A DNA stretch of 64,000 nt from an uncultured Mucilaginibacter sp. (GTDB lineage Bacteria; Bacteroidota; Bacteroidia; Sphingobacteriales; Sphingobacteriaceae): positions 62,001 through 126,000 of the forward strand of contig CAJYJH010000033.1 in NCBI GenBank assembly GCA_913775265.1. The letters run 5' to 3'. Under the pieces are notes generated by a model. That model was not told where the DNA came from and did no database searches. It was given only the letters and a program-made list of their open reading frames with translations. Shown here in pieces: positions 7,938 through 17,241 of this stretch. The position numbers and the translations under genes were made by a program. Position 1 is the first letter of the stretch, and each line of letters opens with the position of its first letter.

Positions 7938-10244
7938 TCAATCGTGTAAAATTGAAACACGAAGGGCTTTGAGTCCCGACACGCTTTGCAGATCTTCTAC
8001 CTCTATTACTTCTACAGTACTGTCAAGTAAATTGCGGTCTTGTAAAGTTTGAACGTAATTGCGGTACTCGTTTTCTTCGTTAGGGCTGGCGTATACAATA
8101 GTGATTTTGCCCGGTTCGCAAATGCGTTCGTTAGTGTCTTTAATGTATGCTTTATCTATCCGTTTTTTAACAATCTCAAACCGGGCGTTGTAGGTGCCGT
8201 CTACATCAAAACGTTTTTCATCCATCCGGAACCTGATTGACAAAGGCGAGCTGAAAGCTAAAATCAGCGTAGTTACTTCAAGCAGATAAGGCAACGTAGT
8301 TTTAAGCTGATGATGGGCACGTTCCATTTCACACAATGTTTCTAATTGCCATAAGCGCAGTTTTTTCAGGTGTTGCAATGTAAAGGCATACTTAGGCGAT
8401 ATGGATGAGCCGATATATAGATTATGCTCTACACCATCAGTTTTAAAACGCTCGTAGTAATGCGGAAACATCCGTTGAGCTTCTACCTGCCTGGCATCCA
8501 GCAAAGACGCCATTTTTTGATTAGTGATAGAAACAGTAGTGTGGTATTTGCGCCGGTAGGTATAAAACGAACCGTTGGTTTTATCTAACTGCTTAAAATA
8601 GTCTGCAACGGACCTGCTGTATAAGGGCGAAGACTGCAGCGAATGCAGTAACGGGTGAATTTTGCTTTCGATGAAATACTGTATGTATTGCTCTGTATCG
8701 GTACGTACCAGCGTTAAAAAGTTGTGGGTCAAAGTTTCAAATTCCTGCAGTTTTGCCAGGTAGGCTGCCTGCTCCGGAATTTCATCCATCATTTCTACCA
8801 TCAGCATTAATGCTGCCAACTGGTTGTGCAGGTCTTTCTGAATGCTTAGATTACGGGTATTAGAAGAGCCCTTGATATCAATTTGACCATAAAGCGGGTA
8901 TACGTCATCAAAAACCACTTCGCGCAGGTTATAATCCAAGTGATGATCGTGCCGTTCAATATATTTTTGTGCCTCCTTCCTGAATTTCCATTGTACGCTC
9001 GGATGCAGTGTAGTGTACTCGTTTTGTATTACTGCCTGTATCCGGTTTTGCATAAAGGAAATTTGACGGTCGATGGTATTAACTAAAAACGGCATCACCG
9101 TATCCAGTTTATGGGCATTAACGCTATTGAGCTCATTGGGGCGGGGCGAAGTCAGTTCTAAGATGCCGAGTTTAATACCATCTTTAACCACAGGCGCCAA
9201 TATAAAACTCTGAATGTTTTGGCTTAAAAAACGATGTGCCAGTTCACTGTCCGGATGCTCCAAAAAAAACTGTTTACTATCCGAGATAGCAAAAAAGTCG
9301 CTTTTACCCATAATAGCAGCAAAAGATTTTGGCCCTAAAATGTCGGTACAAACAGCTTCCATACTATCATTTAGGATGTAGCTTTTTATTTTGCGCATAT
9401 TGGCTATACTGCTGAATTTATTTTCGTCAGCATCAAAAGCGGTAAAGCCTACGTGGAGATCCGGAATGCGGTAAATAGAGCGGAATATCGACTCAAAATC
9501 CTGCTCTACATCTACCTCATTGAGGTTAGTGAGTAGAGTACCTTTTAAAACCGATACCGCGTTTTCTACCGTAACATCAAACAGGCTCATGACCGCGAAA
9601 CCTTTTAGGATATAGCTTCCTGGCGGGAACATTTCCATCCAAAGAGCCAAATCATCATAGCTGTTAACTAAACGGGTAATATCTGCAGGTGATAGCTTTC
9701 GTGCCTGGGCAGTAGGTATAATGTCCAAAAAGTCGGCATTATACATAATGCGATAATGTTTTATTACTCTCTCAGCCGTAGGGATATCATAAAACATGGG
9801 CTTGCCGAAATCCAGCTGCGTATTATAAAACTCATTAAGGATGAGGCAGCAGCTCATTACGTAAAACTGGTGATCATCAAAATCGCGGATGGTTATATCA
9901 AAACTACTGCCTGCAGCGTGCAGTATGTTTTTTAGCCGTTCGGTACGGTTAAAAAGTATGTTTTGAAACGGAATGGTGACAGCCTTGATTTCATTTTGCG
10001 TTAGTGCAGGGGGAAATAAATCGGCTACCAAGTGTTTAATCACCGTAAGGTGCTCATCAATCTCCCATTGTTCACTCATCCCATCGCGTAATTTGGGATA
10101 AGCTTCTGCTTCTCTGAGTAGGGCTAAGGCACGTTCGGCTGCATATCCCGTTTGTTCGCGCGCTACTTTTCCTAAGTGGTCAAGAAGCACGTGAAAAGAT
10201 ATGCATTGCTGAAACGGATTTTTCTCAAACTGCTGTATACCCAT
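7938..10244 (-). CDS. GAF-domain protein, 768 residues, function unknown
   Basis: A large soluble protein without signal peptide or transmembrane segments. Residues about 245-390 look like a GAF domain (F-E-S-I-F-R-S-I-Y-R-I-P-D-L-H-V-G-F, then I-Q-S-F-I-L-A-P-V-V-K-D-G-I-K-L-G-I-L-E-L-T). The flanking regions are mainly helical and unassigned. No histidine kinase, GGDEF, HTH or phosphatase motif was seen, so any output function is unclear. It may be a ligand or redox sensor that works through a partner. Its promoter region is shared divergently with the DUF5686 gene and contains two strong palindromes. Confidence 0.75.
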   Translation of the reverse strand: MGIQQFEKNPFQQCISFHVLLDHLGKVAREQTGYAAERALALLREAEAYPKLRDGMSEQWEIDEHLTVIKHLVADLFPPALTQNEIKAVTIPFQNILFNRTERLKNILHAAGSSFDITIRDFDDHQFYVMSCCLILNEFYNTQLDFGKPMFYDIPTAERVIKHYRIMYNADFLDIIPTAQARKLSPADITRLVNSYDDLALWMEMFPPGSYILKGFAVMSLFDVTVENAVSVLKGTLLTNLNEVDVEQDFESIFRSIYRIPDLHVGFTAFDADENKFSSIANMRKIKSYILNDSMEAVCTDILGPKSFAAIMGKSDFFAISDSKQFFLEHPDSELAHRFLSQNIQSFILAPVVKDGIKLGILELTSPRPNELNSVNAHKLDTVMPFLVNTIDRQISFMQNRIQAVIQNEYTTLHPSVQWKFRKEAQKYIERHDHHLDYNLREVVFDDVYPLYGQIDIKGSSNTRNLSIQKDLHNQLAALMLMVEMMDEIPEQAAYLAKLQEFETLTHNFLTLVRTDTEQYIQYFIESKIHPLLHSLQSSPLYSRSVADYFKQLDKTNGSFYTYRRKYHTTVSITNQKMASLLDARQVEAQRMFPHYYERFKTDGVEHNLYIGSSISPKYAFTLQHLKKLRLWQLETLCEMERAHHQLKTTLPYLLEVTTLILAFSSPLSIRFRMDEKRFDVDGTYNARFEIVKKRIDKAYIKDTNERICEPGKITIVYASPNEENEYRNYVQTLQDRNLLDSTVEVIEVEDLQSVSGLKALRVSILHD

Positions 10245-10450
10245 GTTATGATGATAAGCGCAGCAAAATTAACGAATTTTTAATCAGTGTGCCGTTTTTG
10301 CGTAGTTACGGCCGTTTTTGCACAAAAAGTTTACCTCAGTTTTACAAGGAACATTTGTTATGATAAAGAGGTCAATCGTTGAAAAACCAGTCAAATAACT
10401 TATTTATATGATTAATTGAATTGCGTTATTCAGAGTTTCAGAACAATGAC

Positions 10451-10466
10451 AATCAAACGTTTGATT
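10451..10466. promoter_or_regulatory. 16-bp perfect palindrome, candidate operator
   Basis: AATCAAACGTTTGATT is a perfect 16-bp palindrome with a central CG, the symmetry seen in many LacI/GalR-family operators. It lies about 207 bases upstream of the GAF-protein ATG, in the divergent region shared with the DUF5686 gene. Confidence 0.45.
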
Positions 10467-10550
10467 AAATTTATTTTTCGTTATTCGCAAATAATTAAGT
10501 CATTACTGGTTGATTGATTGTTAAATGCAAGAATATTGTAATAGAATTAT

Positions 10551-10570
10551 AATGGAATTGTAATTCCATT
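10551..10570. promoter_or_regulatory. 20-bp near-palindrome upstream of the DUF5686 promoter
   Basis: AATGGAATT-GT-AATTCCATT has perfect 9-bp arms around two bases. It ends ten bases before the TTG of the proposed -33 element, where an activator or repressor could sit. Confidence 0.45.
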
Positions 10571-10579
10571 TTTAGAGTG

Positions 10580-10610
10580 TTGCGGATATTAATTGGCTAA
10601 CGCACCTTTG
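10580..10610 (+). promoter_or_regulatory. Candidate Bacteroidota-type promoter for the DUF5686 gene
   Basis: TTG (10580-10582), 20 bases, then CACCTTTG (10603-10610) resembles the Bacteroidota housekeeping consensus TTTG-N19-21-TANNTTTG. It would start transcription about 170 bases before the ATG at 10789. Apart from this element and the two palindromes, the 544-base region 10245-10788 holds nothing I recognise. Confidence 0.45.
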
Positions 10611-10788
10611 CAGCAGTTACTTAAACCCATGTTCACTACAACACAAAAACTTCGAACGTGCTGCCTGCACTCTTCTACCTCAGGCTGCCCTTGATGAGAT
10701 TATTTGGTATTTAACTGTAAATGCCGGCCGTTATCGGCATCCAAGCATCGTTCAACCTTTGTGCAATTATTATCAACCCTTACAGGTC

Positions 10789-13344
10789 ATGAAAATTTTT
10801 ACTAAAGCAATATTTTTTCTGCTGTTACTGGCAGGCACCTACACCCATCTTTACGCGCAGGGTACGCTGATTAAAGGCGTAGTTACCGACGCTAAAACTA
10901 AAGAAGCACTACCGTTTGTTACGGTAAGTTTTAATGGTACTACACAAGCGGTAGCCACTGATAACAATGGTCGTTACACGCTTAAAACCACTGATGATTT
11001 TAACCAGGTTAAGGTAACTTACGTAGGTTATAAGACGGTTGTTAAAAACATCGATCCGGGTAAAGAGCAGGAGGTAAATTTTGCCTTAACCGAAGATAGC
11101 CGCCTGTTAGGTGATGTGGTAGTAAAAGCCGGTAAAAAGAAAAAGTACACTAATAAAAATAATCCTGCGGTTGAACTCATCAGGCAGGTAATTGCGCATA
11201 AAAAGCAAAACCAGTTAGAGAGCTACAATTATGCAGAATACCGGCAGTATGAGCGCATGATATTTTCGCTCAGTAACCTGTCGGATAAGTTTAAAAACAA
11301 GCGCATTTTTAAAAATTACCAGTTTATGTTTCGTCAGCAGGACTCAACTGCTATTGGCGGTAAAACATTGCTGCCTTTATATATGGAAGAGAAACTTTCG
11401 GATAATTATTACCGCAAAGTTCCCTTTACCCAAAAGCAGGTGATTGAGGCCAATAAGCAGGTTAAGTACGATGAAAATTTTGTAGATAACCAGGGCCTCA
11501 CCACCTACTTTAACCGCATGTATCAGGATATTAATATTTATGATAACAATGTGTCTTTACTGAGCAACCAATTGCTGAGCCCGATAGCCGACCATTCACC
11601 CGATTTTTATAAATTCTTTATCACCGATACACTTAAAGACCAGTCGCCTAAATTAATTGAGCTAAGTTTTACGCCGCGTAATACCATTAATAAGTTGTTT
11701 GAGGGTAAAATATATATCACGATGGATGGCAACTATGCCGTCCAAAATGCAGTGTTAACCGTCAACAAAAATATCGACCTAAACTTTGTACGCCAAATGC
11801 AGGCATTCCTATCTTTTGATAAAAATGCGGACGGACGATACCATTTGAGCCAGAGCAACCTGAAAATTGAGTTCGGTATCAGTAAAGAAAAAGGCACTGG
11901 TGTTTACGGCGAACGTTTGGTAACCATCAATAACTTTAAAATCAACCAGCCCCGTCCTAAAGAAACTTATGACGGCCCTGCTCTCGTATACGCTCAAAAA
12001 GCTGATACTAAAGACGATCAGTACTGGACAAACAGTCGCCCTGATACTTTAGATGCTGTATCTGCCAGTTTGTACAAAAATGTAGATAGCCTGCAAACTA
12101 TCCCATCGTTTAAGCGCACTATGGATATTGCTACGCTGGTGCTGGCCGGTTATAAAAACTTTGGCCCGTTTGAGATGGGGCCAGTAAATACTTTTTACAG
12201 CTTTAACCCGGTAGAAGGTTTTAGGGCGAGGCTTGGCGGTCGTACCACTACAGCATTGAGCAAGCGTTATTATTTTGAGACCTATGGTGCTTATGGTACC
12301 CGCGACCAAAAGTTTAAATACTTTTTAAGCTCCACTTACTCGCTCAATAACAAGTCTATTTACTCATTTCCGCAAAACTATATTCGAGCCAGTTTTCAGC
12401 ATGATACCAAGGTTCCGGGTCAGGAACTGGAATTTGTGCAGGAAAGTAATTTCTTGTTATCGTTTAAACGCGGTGCTAACGATCAGTGGCTATACAACGA
12501 TATCTTTAAGCTGGATTATGTGCACGAGTACTTAAATCATTTCTCGTATGCTATAGGTTTTAAAAAATGGAACCAAAGCCCTGCCGGAGCGCTCGAGTTT
12601 CAGAACCTGCTGCCCAGCGGCGCTTTAAACAACGTTAACCTGATTCACACTACCGAGGTTTCGGCACAATTGCGTTATGCACCGCACGAAAAGTTTTACC
12701 AGGGTAAGTTATACCGCACGCCAATTCCTGACAGGTATCCAATTTATACCCTGCGCTATACCCAAGGGTTGAAAGGATTTCTAGGCGGCGATTACAATTA
12801 TCAGAACTTATTTGGTAACGTTAGCAAACGCTTTTACCTGTCGCAATTAGGCTTTACCGATGTAAGCGGCGAGGGCGGTTACCTGTTTGGCAAAGTGCCT
12901 TTCCCATTACTGGATATTCACCGCGCTAATCAAAGTTATGCGTTCCAGTTCCAGTCGTTCAATTTAATGAACTTCCAGGAGTTTGTGAGTGACCATTACG
13001 CCAGCGTAACTATAGACCATAACTTTAATGGCTTTCTGTTTAACAAAGTGCCACTGCTGCGTCGCTTAAAGCTACGCGAGATAGTGAACTTTAAAAGCTT
13101 ATGGGGCGGTGTGCGCAGCGAGAATAATCCGGCTAATGATCCTTCATTGCTGCGGTTCCCGATCAATGGTTTAGGTCAGGCTACTACTTACTCACTGGCC
13201 AGAGGGCCATATATGGAAGGCAGTATAGGTGTAGGCAATATATTTAAAGTGTTGAGGTTTGATTTGGTAAGACGTTTTTCTTACCTCGATAATCCAGATG
13301 CTCCTAAATTGGGCTTACGGACCTACGTAAAGTTCGATTTTTAA
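10789..13344 (+). CDS. DUF5686 outer-membrane protein with carboxypeptidase-regulatory-like domain
   Basis: An 851-residue secreted protein. The signal peptide starts M-K-I-F-T-K-A-I-F-F and ends near Y-A-Q. Residues about 25-105 form a carboxypeptidase-D regulatory-like beta-sandwich (G-V-V-T-D-A-K-T-K-E-A-L-P-F-V-T-V), and a DUF5686 region ending in barrel-like strands fills the rest. The final residue is Phe after alternating hydrophobic residues, as for an outer-membrane barrel. DUF5686 proteins are common in Bacteroidota and uncharacterised; a role in surface assembly or transport is only inference. The ATG at 10789 is preferred over an in-frame ATG at 10759 because it starts the signal peptide. 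Confidence 0.88.
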   Translation: MKIFTKAIFFLLLLAGTYTHLYAQGTLIKGVVTDAKTKEALPFVTVSFNGTTQAVATDNNGRYTLKTTDDFNQVKVTYVGYKTVVKNIDPGKEQEVNFALTEDSRLLGDVVVKAGKKKKYTNKNNPAVELIRQVIAHKKQNQLESYNYAEYRQYERMIFSLSNLSDKFKNKRIFKNYQFMFRQQDSTAIGGKTLLPLYMEEKLSDNYYRKVPFTQKQVIEANKQVKYDENFVDNQGLTTYFNRMYQDINIYDNNVSLLSNQLLSPIADHSPDFYKFFITDTLKDQSPKLIELSFTPRNTINKLFEGKIYITMDGNYAVQNAVLTVNKNIDLNFVRQMQAFLSFDKNADGRYHLSQSNLKIEFGISKEKGTGVYGERLVTINNFKINQPRPKETYDGPALVYAQKADTKDDQYWTNSRPDTLDAVSASLYKNVDSLQTIPSFKRTMDIATLVLAGYKNFGPFEMGPVNTFYSFNPVEGFRARLGGRTTTALSKRYYFETYGAYGTRDQKFKYFLSSTYSLNNKSIYSFPQNYIRASFQHDTKVPGQELEFVQESNFLLSFKRGANDQWLYNDIFKLDYVHEYLNHFSYAIGFKKWNQSPAGALEFQNLLPSGALNNVNLIHTTEVSAQLRYAPHEKFYQGKLYRTPIPDRYPIYTLRYTQGLKGFLGGDYNYQNLFGNVSKRFYLSQLGFTDVSGEGGYLFGKVPFPLLDIHRANQSYAFQFQSFNLMNFQEFVSDHYASVTIDHNFNGFLFNKVPLLRRLKLREIVNFKSLWGGVRSENNPANDPSLLRFPINGLGQATTYSLARGPYMEGSIGVGNIFKVLRFDLVRRFSYLDNPDAPKLGLRTYVKFDF

Positions 13345-13351
13345 TGCTTAA

Positions 13352-13393
13352 ATATATCCAAGGGGCATCTTGCTGGATACCCCTTGGATATAT
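13352..13393. terminator. Bidirectional terminator between convergent genes
   Basis: The arms ATATATCCAAGGGG (13352-13365) and CCCCTTGGATATAT (13380-13393) are perfect complements over 14 bp. They sit between the stop of the DUF5686 gene and that of the baeRF-like gene. Neither side has a long T run, so efficiency is uncertain. Confidence 0.6.
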
Positions 13394-13398
13394 ATTAA

Positions 13399-14553
13399 CT
13401 AATAGCGCATAAAGGCAGCAATCACGCTTTCTTTCGGCATTTTTTCTTTTTCCAGCAAATGCACAGCCCCGCCATTGGCATAAGTTTTAGCGGCGGCTAA
13501 GTCAATCAAGCATTCATCGTCTTCCTGCTTTTCAGAGTGTATTTCAAGCACATTGTCTGCATCATTAAACTTGCCCCAAATATGTTCGCCTTTGCATACA
13601 AACAAGTCTGATATCTGCGCATAAAAGCTGGCGGGCACAATCTTATCCGGCATCGAAGAGGTTAGTGGTGTAGCTATCTGGTTGTAGTAATTTTGTAGCG
13701 CCTTATTGATTTCCTGTTTGAAGTAAGGTTGCAATATTTCACAAGCTTTTTCATATAAAACATGACTGCTTTCATGTTCCTGGTTGCCCGTAATGGCTTC
13801 TTCAACTATGTAGTTGTATTTGCTTAATCCTTTGTAAATCGGTATCAAATACTCTACGCCAGCTAATACTAATGGCACATGTTTGTCATGCAATACTTCA
13901 GCAAACAGGGTTTTGTCAACCTCTTGAAAGTAAACGGCCAGATTAGTTTTATCATCCGGTTGCCCATCGCCATGACCATGGAAGCTGGCACTGCCGTTAC
14001 CGCCTTTGCCACCCTGACGAAACAACTGCTGGTCTTCTTTTTCCTCAAAGTGAATTACATCGTCCATCCCGTTCGGTAAGCCTTCTACTGCTAAATATCT
14101 CAAGCCAAAGGCATTACCCTGGTAAAGCTTGGCGTCTTTTTTACTAAGCACCAGTAGGTAAAAGTCTTGCTTGTTAGTAACAGCTGGCAGCAACGGACTG
14201 ACTAAAAAAGAATGATTTACAAAAACCTCTTCTTTAACGGTAAAAGGTAATTGTACAGCTTTAACAAAATCGTCACTCAGAAATACAGCCAAGCCATTCA
14301 TTTGGTTATTCCAGAACATGCTGTTGTTGTGCAGCTCAAAACCAGGTTGCAGTAGCTTTTCTATAGTTTGAGAGTGAAGGCCTTTATTCTGCAATTCGGC
14401 ACTCACTTTTTGCAAGGCATTTTTAAACATAATGGCATCCTGCTTTTCATTTACTTCAACCCCTGATCGGTGCGTGGAGATGTAAATAGAAATGCAATTT
14501 TCGCCCCTGTAATTCATGAGCTCTGTAAACTCTTCTTTAGTTATAACTTCCAT
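13399..14553 (-). CDS. baeRF-like protein (bacterial relative of archaeo-eukaryotic release factor eRF1)
   Basis: A 384-residue cytoplasmic protein. The N-terminus has C-I-S-I-Y-I-S-T-H-R-S-G-x-E followed by K-N-A-L-Q-K, characteristic of the baeRF group. The C-terminal half has P-L-V-L-A-G-V-E-Y-L-I-P-I-Y, resembling the Pelota/eRF1 C-terminal fold. This family was predicted from sequence to act on stalled or hibernating ribosomes; I have not verified that for this protein. A His/Gly-rich linker (G-K-G-G-N-G-S-A-S-F-H-G-H-G-D-G) lies near residue 190. The ATG at 14553 is preferred over the one directly before it. It is divergent from the GH2 gene. Confidence 0.7.
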   Translation of the reverse strand: MEVITKEEFTELMNYRGENCISIYISTHRSGVEVNEKQDAIMFKNALQKVSAELQNKGLHSQTIEKLLQPGFELHNNSMFWNNQMNGLAVFLSDDFVKAVQLPFTVKEEVFVNHSFLVSPLLPAVTNKQDFYLLVLSKKDAKLYQGNAFGLRYLAVEGLPNGMDDVIHFEEKEDQQLFRQGGKGGNGSASFHGHGDGQPDDKTNLAVYFQEVDKTLFAEVLHDKHVPLVLAGVEYLIPIYKGLSKYNYIVEEAITGNQEHESSHVLYEKACEILQPYFKQEINKALQNYYNQIATPLTSSMPDKIVPASFYAQISDLFVCKGEHIWGKFNDADNVLEIHSEKQEDDECLIDLAAAKTYANGGAVHLLEKEKMPKESVIAAFMRY

Positions 14554-15001
14554 CACTATTCGCTTTAACTTATGTAACTATTGTTTTTTTCTCTACACAC
14601 ATTTAAACTTATTGTCTGTCTTGCCTCCCATACGATCTAACTTTTCAGGCTAATGTCCGCAGTCAGTATGGATAAACATTGCGTTAATATTATTAACCTT
14701 TAAATAACTTAAAACTTTGTCGAGGGTTTTGATTAATGTTTAATGCCTATTAGGCAGAATGTTGTGGTAAATATTTGCTTTTCGGTTCGAAAGCATCAAA
14801 ATCATGTTGTTCGTTAGCTACTAAATTGAGGTATGGGTCAGTTTCTTATAATTACTTTTTGATGAAAACTACGCCTGCTTATGATGCGTGTTTTACTATT
14901 GGTTAACAAATAGCTGTGTCAGTCAGGCAAACAATCCACACTTTTGGGTTGTAATTGAATAAAATTTGCATGGGCCTTAAGTGCTCTTAATACTGACTGA
15001 T
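14554..15001. other. Divergent intergenic region with several short palindromes
   Basis: This 448-base gap between the baeRF-like and GH2 genes has no plausible gene. It holds GTTAATA-T-TATTAAC (14683-14697), TGCCTA-T-TAGGCA (14744-14756) and an 18-bp near-palindrome centred on GTTAAC (14896-14913). AAAATTTG shortly before the GH2 ATG could be a weak -7 element. Which of these are functional cannot be told from one sequence. Confidence 0.45.
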
Positions 15002-16840
15002 ATGAGCGAATTAATTCATCCTAATTACAGTTTAACCAAAAGCCGCGAAGAGTCTTTTTCTGATGAAGATGCACTAAACCCCTTACCCCGGGCGGTGATC
15101 AGACCTAACTCATTTGTGCTGCTTGATGGTACCTGGAAGTTTGCCCTCGACCCAACCGACCGCGGCATAAGTGAGTCGTGGTACGTGGCCCATCAATATA
15201 CAGATAACGCACATTGGCCAGGCAGTGTTGAAACACATATGGCAAGCCTGGATCCTGATAAAAAACAAACCTGGCACGAAAAGGTGATTGTTTGGTACGA
15301 GCGCGAATTCCCGATGCCCGAACGCCATGATAAGCAGAACACACAATTACAATTAACCTTTGGCGCCTGCGGTTACGAAACCCGTGCCTGGTTAAATGGC
15401 TTTCCGCTCAAAACTATCGAGGGAGAGGATATGCATATTGGTGAGTATACCTCGTTTTCGTTTGAACTGGATGATGCCATTTTGCAGGAAAATAACCGAC
15501 TGACGGTACGCATTGCCAGCACGATGGATGCTGATACTACCCGTGGTAAGCAGGAGTCATCGGTGTATAAAAGAGGCGGTATCTGGTATCAAACCTACAC
15601 AGGGGCTGTACGCAGTATCTGGTTGGAAACTGTAGAGCGTAACCGGTTACGCTCGAGGGTAGGAGTGGTAAGTGTGGTGGAAGATAATCTGGTAAGGTTT
15701 AACCTGACTACCCGTATACACGACCCGGGCTTGTATACTATACGCTTGAAAGTATACCACCGCAAGCAAAATGATAGAAACCCTATTGCTACTGATGAAT
15801 ATCAGTTAGCGCTAAGCGCCGGGCAGAAAGAACAGCGGTTGGTGATTGAAATACCCGATGCTATCTTGTGGTCGCCGGAAACGCCGCATTTGTACCGCCT
15901 GATTGCCGAACTGGTAGACAGCAATGGTCACGTAGCCGAAATTGAGTCGCACTTTGGTTTGCGCAAAATTGAAGCACGGGGCAGCAACATTTATTTAAAC
16001 AACAAACCCATTTATTTAGATGGGATATTATACCAGCCAAGTGCTGCTACGTATGAACAGATTAAGGCGCATTTGTATGCCATGAAGGCATTAGGTTGTA
16101 ACCTGGTGCGCATACATATTGCCGGTGTAGATCCGCGTATTTATAACCTGGCCGATAAGTTGGGTATTTTATTATGGGTAGAAGTGCCAAGTCCGCATCG
16201 CTCCACCGAAAAAAGCCGTGAGAATCACAAAGAAGAGTTGTTGCGTATGCTGGCCCTGATTGCCACTCACCCTTCCGTTATTATCTGGAGTTTGTATAAT
16301 GAAGATTGGGGAGCACAGGATATTGCCACCAACGAAGCTACCCGCACCTACATTATGAATATGTACCACTACATGCAAATATCGCACCCGCAGTTTATAG
16401 TGGTTGACAATGATGGTTGGCAGCATATCTCATACGAAGGACGCTTAAAAAGCGATTTACTTACGGTGCATTTGTACACGCCGGAACTAAACCGTTGGAA
16501 AGAAATGCTCGACGACTTGGTAGCCGGTAAACAGGAAGGGGTTGCCGCTTTTCCGTTAATCGTGGGCGATCCGTTTTTTTTCCGTAAGCAAGTGCCATTG
16601 CTGGTGAGCGAGTGGGGCGGTTTTGGCTTTGCCGATTATGGTGGTCCTCAAGATGATAGCGAACGTACCGAGCAAATCAGTTTATTTAAAAAGGAGTTGA
16701 GAAAACGTCGTATAGCTGGCGACGTATATACGCAGGCTACTAACATTGAGGATGAACGTAATGGTATAATCGATTTTAATACCGGAGCTTTAAAAGTGCC
16801 TGAAGGTCTGTTAAGATCAACCGAGCCGAGTAAAGAATAG
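15002..16840 (+). CDS. Glycoside hydrolase family 2 enzyme, apparently cytoplasmic
   Basis: A 612-residue GH2 (beta-galactosidase/beta-glucuronidase fold). An N-terminal jelly-roll sugar-binding domain (L-D-G-T-W-K-F-A-L-D-P, about residues 40-215) is followed by an immunoglobulin-like domain (about 215-325) and a TIM barrel (about 325-610). The acid/base is Glu434 in S-L-Y-N-E-D-W-G and the nucleophile Glu537 in V-S-E-W-G-G. There is no signal peptide, unusual for a polysaccharide-degrading GH2 of this phylum and suggesting an intracellular substrate. The start at 15002 gives M-S-E-L-I-H-P; an upstream in-frame TTG is unlikely. The gene heads a plus-strand row with a glycosyltransferase and a GH1-RmlD fusion. 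The linkage cleaved is unknown. Confidence 0.9.
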   Translation: MSELIHPNYSLTKSREESFSDEDALNPLPRAVIRPNSFVLLDGTWKFALDPTDRGISESWYVAHQYTDNAHWPGSVETHMASLDPDKKQTWHEKVIVWYEREFPMPERHDKQNTQLQLTFGACGYETRAWLNGFPLKTIEGEDMHIGEYTSFSFELDDAILQENNRLTVRIASTMDADTTRGKQESSVYKRGGIWYQTYTGAVRSIWLETVERNRLRSRVGVVSVVEDNLVRFNLTTRIHDPGLYTIRLKVYHRKQNDRNPIATDEYQLALSAGQKEQRLVIEIPDAILWSPETPHLYRLIAELVDSNGHVAEIESHFGLRKIEARGSNIYLNNKPIYLDGILYQPSAATYEQIKAHLYAMKALGCNLVRIHIAGVDPRIYNLADKLGILLWVEVPSPHRSTEKSRENHKEELLRMLALIATHPSVIIWSLYNEDWGAQDIATNEATRTYIMNMYHYMQISHPQFIVVDNDGWQHISYEGRLKSDLLTVHLYTPELNRWKEMLDDLVAGKQEGVAAFPLIVGDPFFFRKQVPLLVSEWGGFGFADYGGPQDDSERTEQISLFKKELRKRRIAGDVYTQATNIEDERNGIIDFNTGALKVPEGLLRSTEPSKE

Positions 16841-16867
16841 TAAGTTAGAAAGATACAAAACCCTTAT

Positions 16868-16909
16868 AAACAACGAAAGGGCGCCTGTACAGGCGCCCTT
16901 TCGTTGTTT
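16868..16909 (+). terminator. Terminator: 42-bp perfect palindrome
   Basis: Arms of 21 bp (16868-16888 and 16889-16909) are perfect complements meeting at a central GTAC. The stem has a GC-rich core (AAAGGGCGCC) and ends in TTGTTTA. It lies 28 bases after the GH2 stop and is a strong transcription stop, probably separating GH2 from the glycosyltransferase gene. Confidence 0.75.
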
Positions 16910-17102
16910 ATAATCCGTTATAACTGATTGAATGTTAAATTGTTTTGACTGCTATGAAATAAGATAGCGTAATAAGAAAAATACGTTGTTCCGCCTTCTG
17001 TTATCAAACTAAAGGTATAAAAGCGGGTTATGTATGTGTTCCAACAGAAAATGGACTGACTTACTGAATAATGTTAGTGCTGTTGTATATAGCATTGATG
17101 GG

Positions 17103-17139
17103 TCAGTATAAATACGCAGAGGTATCAGTGTATATACGC
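17103..17139 (+). promoter_or_regulatory. Two phased direct repeats upstream of the glycosyltransferase gene
   Basis: TCAGTATAAATACGC (17103-17117) and TCAGTGTATATACGC (17125-17139) match at 13 of 15 positions, with starts 22 bases apart (two helical turns). That spacing suits a dimeric response regulator or activator. The repeats lie about 100 bases before the ATG at 17242. The rest of the 16910-17241 gap shows no gene. Confidence 0.45.
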
Positions 17140-17241
17140 TTTTGTTTCTTATTTATGACCTTTTTTAATTAGAAGTTAAACATTAAAGTTCTGATGGTGT
17201 TATGCTTATAAAATAAAAATCCCATCAATATTAGTACACCT

